Origin: DATHSN01 sp035464115
Lineage (GTDB): Bacteria; Actinomycetota; Acidimicrobiia; Acidimicrobiales; SKKL01
Assembly: GCA_035464115.1 (NCBI GenBank)
Contig: DATHSN010000182.1
Span: 1 to 7,713 of the forward strand
DNA: 7,713 nt
Direction: 5' to 3'
A program made the position numbers and the translations under genes. Of the stretch, positions 6,038 through 7,713 are shown piece after piece (the stretch's first letter is position 1; the number at the start of each line of letters is the position of its first letter). The notes below the pieces were generated by a model. The model saw only the letters and a program-made list of their open reading frames with translations, searched no databases and was not told where the DNA came from.

Positions 6038-6273
6038 TGGCCCGTGAGCGTGTCAGCACCACCGTCGACGGCGACCTGCTCGCCGAAGCGCGAGCCCGCC
6101 AGGGCGGGCTGAGCGACTCGGCGCTGTTCGACGCCGCCCTCGCGGCGCTCGTTCGGGCCAGCCGCACGGCCGAGATCGATGCCGCCTACGCCGCCTACGA
6201 CGACCACCCCCTCGACGAGCCCGACGAGTGGGGTGACCTCGCATCGTTCCGCGACGCAGCCGCTGCGTCGTGA
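6037..6273 (+). CDS. MazE/RHH-type antitoxin
   Basis: This small 78-residue protein starts ARERVSTTVDGDLLAEARA and continues SDSALFDAALAALVRAS, the strand-helix-helix pattern of ribbon-helix-helix antitoxins that bind DNA as dimers (about 4-45). The acidic C-terminal tail includes DDHPLDEPDEWGDLASFRDAAA, the kind of segment that wraps and blocks a MazF toxin. The start is fixed by an in-frame TGA at 6016-6018 and ATG 6037 as the first ATG after it. The stop overlaps the toxin start by four bases (GTGA), the classic antitoxin-first coupled layout. It should neutralise the downstream toxin and repress the operon. Family assignment rests mainly on size, layout and partner. Confidence 0.85.
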   Translation: MARERVSTTVDGDLLAEARARQGGLSDSALFDAALAALVRASRTAEIDAAYAAYDDHPLDEPDEWGDLASFRDAAAAS

Positions 6274-6599
6274 CCGCCGTTCCCGAGCGCGGCGAGCTGT
6301 GGTGGTGTGAGCTTCCCGACATCGGACGACGTCCGGTCGTGGTGCTCTCGCGCGACGCGGCGATCCCGCGGCTCGGGCGCGCGCTGGTCGGGCCGTGCAC
6401 GACGACGATCCGCGGTCTGCCGAGCGAGGTCGTGCTCGAACCCGGTGACGACCCTGTGCCGCTCCGCTCCGCGGTCAACCTCGACTCGGTCGAGAGCGTG
6501 TCGGTCGCAACGCTCGTCGAGCGGCTCGGTCGCGTGAGCGATCGGCGGATGGACCAGGTCTGCGACGCCCTCGCCGTCGCGGTCGACTGCCAACGCTGA
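6270..6599 (+). CDS. MazF/PemK-like mRNA interferase toxin
   Basis: The 109-residue protein, started by GTG in a GTGA overlap with the antitoxin stop, shows the MazF/PemK order: RGELWWCELPDIGRRPVVVLSRD (conserved RPVVVLS near 21-27), ALVGPCTTTIRGLPSEV (Thr cluster 44-46, Arg48) and AVNLDSVESVSVATLVERLGRVSD. The Arg21 and Thr44-46 positions correspond to the active-site Arg and Thr of the family. Such toxins cut mRNA at short sequences and stop growth when the antitoxin is degraded. Length is typical and the frame is intact, so the toxin is probably functional. It ends shortly before a truncated regulator remnant, and the pair lies between two copies of a hairpin repeat. Cleavage specificity cannot be read from the sequence. 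Confidence 0.9.
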   Translation: MTAVPERGELWWCELPDIGRRPVVVLSRDAAIPRLGRALVGPCTTTIRGLPSEVVLEPGDDPVPLRSAVNLDSVESVSVATLVERLGRVSDRRMDQVCDALAVAVDCQR

Positions 6600-6616
6600 C
6601 CGCACCCGCCGTAGGG

Positions 6617-6631
6617 CCCCCGATCAGGGGG
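6617..6631 (+). terminator. Possible terminator hairpin after the toxin gene
   Basis: CCCCC-GATCA-GGGGG is a perfect 5-bp G/C stem with a five-base loop, 17 bases after the toxin stop. There is no T-run, so it is only a weak candidate for a U-independent terminator. Confidence 0.3.
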
Positions 6632-7013
6632 TGAGCATCGACGACGCGGCGAGCCTGCCGCCGGTCGCGCTCACCCCGGGGCAGGCGGTCGCGGCCGCTG
6701 TGGGGCTGGCGGTGCTGCCTCCGGGCAGCCCGTTCGGTGTTGCGCCCGGGCGGCGGCCGCCAAGATCCTCGACACCCTCGATCCGGTCGCCCGGGCGCGG
6801 GCGGAGTCGCTCGCAGCACTGATGTGGTGTTGCGGCGTGACGACGCCTCGGTGGCATCGTCGCCGGTGCTGCGGGCGGTGGAGCGCTCCCTGACCGACCG
6901 TTCGGTGCTGGCGCTCACCTACCCGGGCGGTGGACGGCGCGGTGACCCGGCGGCATGTCGAGCCGGTGATGGTGGCGTGGACGACCCCGCGCTGGTACCT
7001 GGTGGCCCACTGA
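6631..7013 (+). pseudogene. WYL-domain transcriptional regulator remnant (5'-truncated, three frameshifts)
   Basis: Reading across frames rebuilds the C-terminal half of a WYL-domain (YafY/PafB-like) regulator. Bases 6631 to about 6750 give ASLPPVALTPGQAVAAAVGL. After a one-base loss, about 6756-6820 gives AAKILDTLDPVARARAESLAAL. After another one-base loss, 6821 to about 6928 gives DVVLRRDD and later AVERSLTDRSVLALTYPG. After a one-base gain, 6930-7013 gives VDGAVTRRHVEPVMVAWTT and then PRWYLVAH before TGA. The last part carries the domain's hallmark WYL plus the R-x-VEP strand. The N-terminal helix-turn-helix is absent: only 31 bases separate it from the toxin stop. Decay is confined to this gene, while neighbours are intact, so a genuine pseudogene is more likely than sequencing error. 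It fills the otherwise gene-free stretch 6600-7013. Confidence 0.75.
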
Positions 7014-7034
7014 CCAGGACCCACGGCCTGTCCT
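7011..7034 (+). repeat. Copy 2 of the 24-base flanking hairpin repeat
   Basis: This copy starts exactly at the TGA of the WYL remnant. It differs from copy 1 only at 7018 (G for C) and 7027 (C for G). These two positions pair in the hairpin, so CAGG-ACCCACGG-CCTG is preserved as a stem (7015-7018 with 7027-7030). Confidence 0.7.
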
Positions 7035-7037
7035 CGG

Positions 7038-7090
7038 CCGAACTGGCGAATCGTCCGTGCGACCAGCGCACGGACGATTCGCCAGTTCGG
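7038..7090. terminator. Perfect 24-bp inverted repeat, likely bidirectional terminator or palindromic element
   Basis: Bases 7038-7061 are the exact reverse complement of 7067-7090, leaving a five-base loop ACCAG. The arms begin CCGAACTGGCGAATC and end GTTCGG. It lies between two convergent genes, 24 bases after the WYL remnant stop and six bases beyond the stop of the minus-strand membrane protein, where a shared terminator is expected. Neither side has a T-run. The length and perfection exceed a typical terminator, so a dispersed palindromic repeat or mobile-element remnant is the alternative. Confidence 0.65.
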
Positions 7091-7096
7091 GCAGGT

Positions 7097-7713
7097 TCAG
7101 CAGGTCTCGGGGGCCGGTCGGTACGGCTCCTCGGGCACAGCGTGGGCCAGCACCAGCTTGAGCACGATGACCGGGCCGAACCAGCCCAGCGCGTCCGGTC
7201 CCGTGACGAGTGAGGCGACCAACACGGCCACGGTGGCGACGGCGAGGCCGATCGGTCGGGTGAGGTGCTGGGGGGCGGCCACGACGGCTGCGACCCCCGA
7301 CAGGATGACGGCGTACCACACCATCGCCCAGCCGACGGTGCCCCCAGGGAGCGTCGCGGCGAGCACGAGGTGAGGGAGGTGGGCGGCGGCGAAGACCAGG
7401 TCGTTGCGCAACCAGCGGCCGGCGGCGCCCGGGACCGGGTCGTGGCCGTGGTAGAGACGCTTGGCCGACCCGAGGCCGTTGGCGACCACGCCGCCGACCA
7501 CGTCGACCACGAGGATCACGGCGACGACGTGGTGCCACCAGGTCCACGACACGTCGAGGTCGCGGGCGACGGCAAGGGCGAGCACGAGCCCGGCGCCGAC
7601 CGTGGCCCAGACCACGGCCTGCTCACCGACCGTGGCCCCCGAGCCCACGAACCAGTTGGGTCGGCCAGGCGGCAGCGTCCAGTCGACGTGGCGGCGTCGC
7701 CGCGCCGGTGGGC
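7097..7713 (-). CDS. Integral membrane protein of unknown function (5' end probably outside window)
   Basis: Read on the minus strand, the frame is open from the right edge to the TGA at 7099-7097. The first in-window start is GTG at 7648 (183 residues). It has no ribosome site, and the frame upstream continues as plausible protein (RHVDWTLPPGRPNWFV), so the true start may be beyond 7713. Counting from 7648 there are about six hydrophobic segments: 11-28, 36-57, 84-101, 105-125, 132-150 and 153-171. Polar residues stand out near or between helices: ANGLGSAKRLYHG (about 56-68), RNDLVF (81-86) and HLPH (90-93). The protein ends in a short Glu/Pro-rich tail. I do not recognise the family. It converges on the WYL remnant across a 24-bp palindrome. 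Confidence 0.72.
   Translation of the reverse strand, partial: PPARRRRHVDWTLPPGRPNWFVGSGATVGEQAVVWATVGAGLVLALAVARDLDVSWTWWHHVVAVILVVDVVGGVVANGLGSAKRLYHGHDPVPGAAGRWLRNDLVFAAAHLPHLVLAATLPGGTVGWAMVWYAVILSGVAAVVAAPQHLTRPIGLAVATVAVLVASLVTGPDALGWFGPVIVLKLVLAHAVPEEPYRPAPETC

Noticed and set aside
7038..7090. Integron attC site
   Set aside because: The arms do not carry the RYYYAAC/GTTRRRY core pair and the pairing is perfect, without the extrahelical bases attC needs. No integron integrase is present.
6631..7213. Two small plus-strand frames (6631-6822 and 6737-7213) as separate genes
   Set aside because: Each carries only a slice of a WYL-domain protein. Joined across frameshifts they form one decayed gene, and the second frame runs on through the palindrome.

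Overview
The DNA is very GC-rich with strong G/C preference at third codon positions, few ATG starts, GTG/CTG starts and several promoters that sit directly on the start codon. This fits a high-GC actinobacterium. Family content (bacterial eRF1-like factor, ROK glucokinase, ACT-domain protein) makes an Acidimicrobiia-like lineage plausible, but that assignment is inference and no rRNA or tRNA is present to test it.

Left part (1-4522), all on the plus strand: the 3' end of a coiled-coil SMC/RecN/YhaN-like ATPase whose visible start is a His-rich tripeptide repeat; a bacterial archaeo-eukaryotic-type release-factor homologue (baeRF-like) keeping an RGQSA version of the GGQ loop and a zinc ribbon; a ROK-family glucokinase whose best start is a CTG overlapping the previous stop; and an AlaC-type alanine aminotransferase with its own apparently leaderless promoter. 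The baeRF-like gene and glucokinase look like a coupled pair. Glucokinase and AlaC are housekeeping carbon/nitrogen enzymes.

Middle part (4535-5966): a TetR-family regulator on the minus strand, convergent with alaC and divergent from an ACT-domain protein with a GAF-like C-terminal half. The 133-base divergent gap holds leaderless-type -10 boxes for both genes, a near-palindrome touching the tetR promoter, and a 10-bp-stem inverted repeat.

Right part (5941-7713) is the accessory-looking region. A mazEF-type toxin-antitoxin pair is followed by a 5'-truncated, three-times frameshifted remnant of a WYL-domain regulator. This segment of about 1.1 kb is bracketed by two copies of a 24-base element. 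The two differences between the copies fall on opposite sides of a hairpin stem and compensate each other. Directly after the second copy is a perfect 24-bp inverted repeat, lying between the WYL remnant and a convergent minus-strand membrane protein of unknown function that runs off the right edge. The bracketing repeats, the module between them and the long palindrome are the most unusual things in the window.
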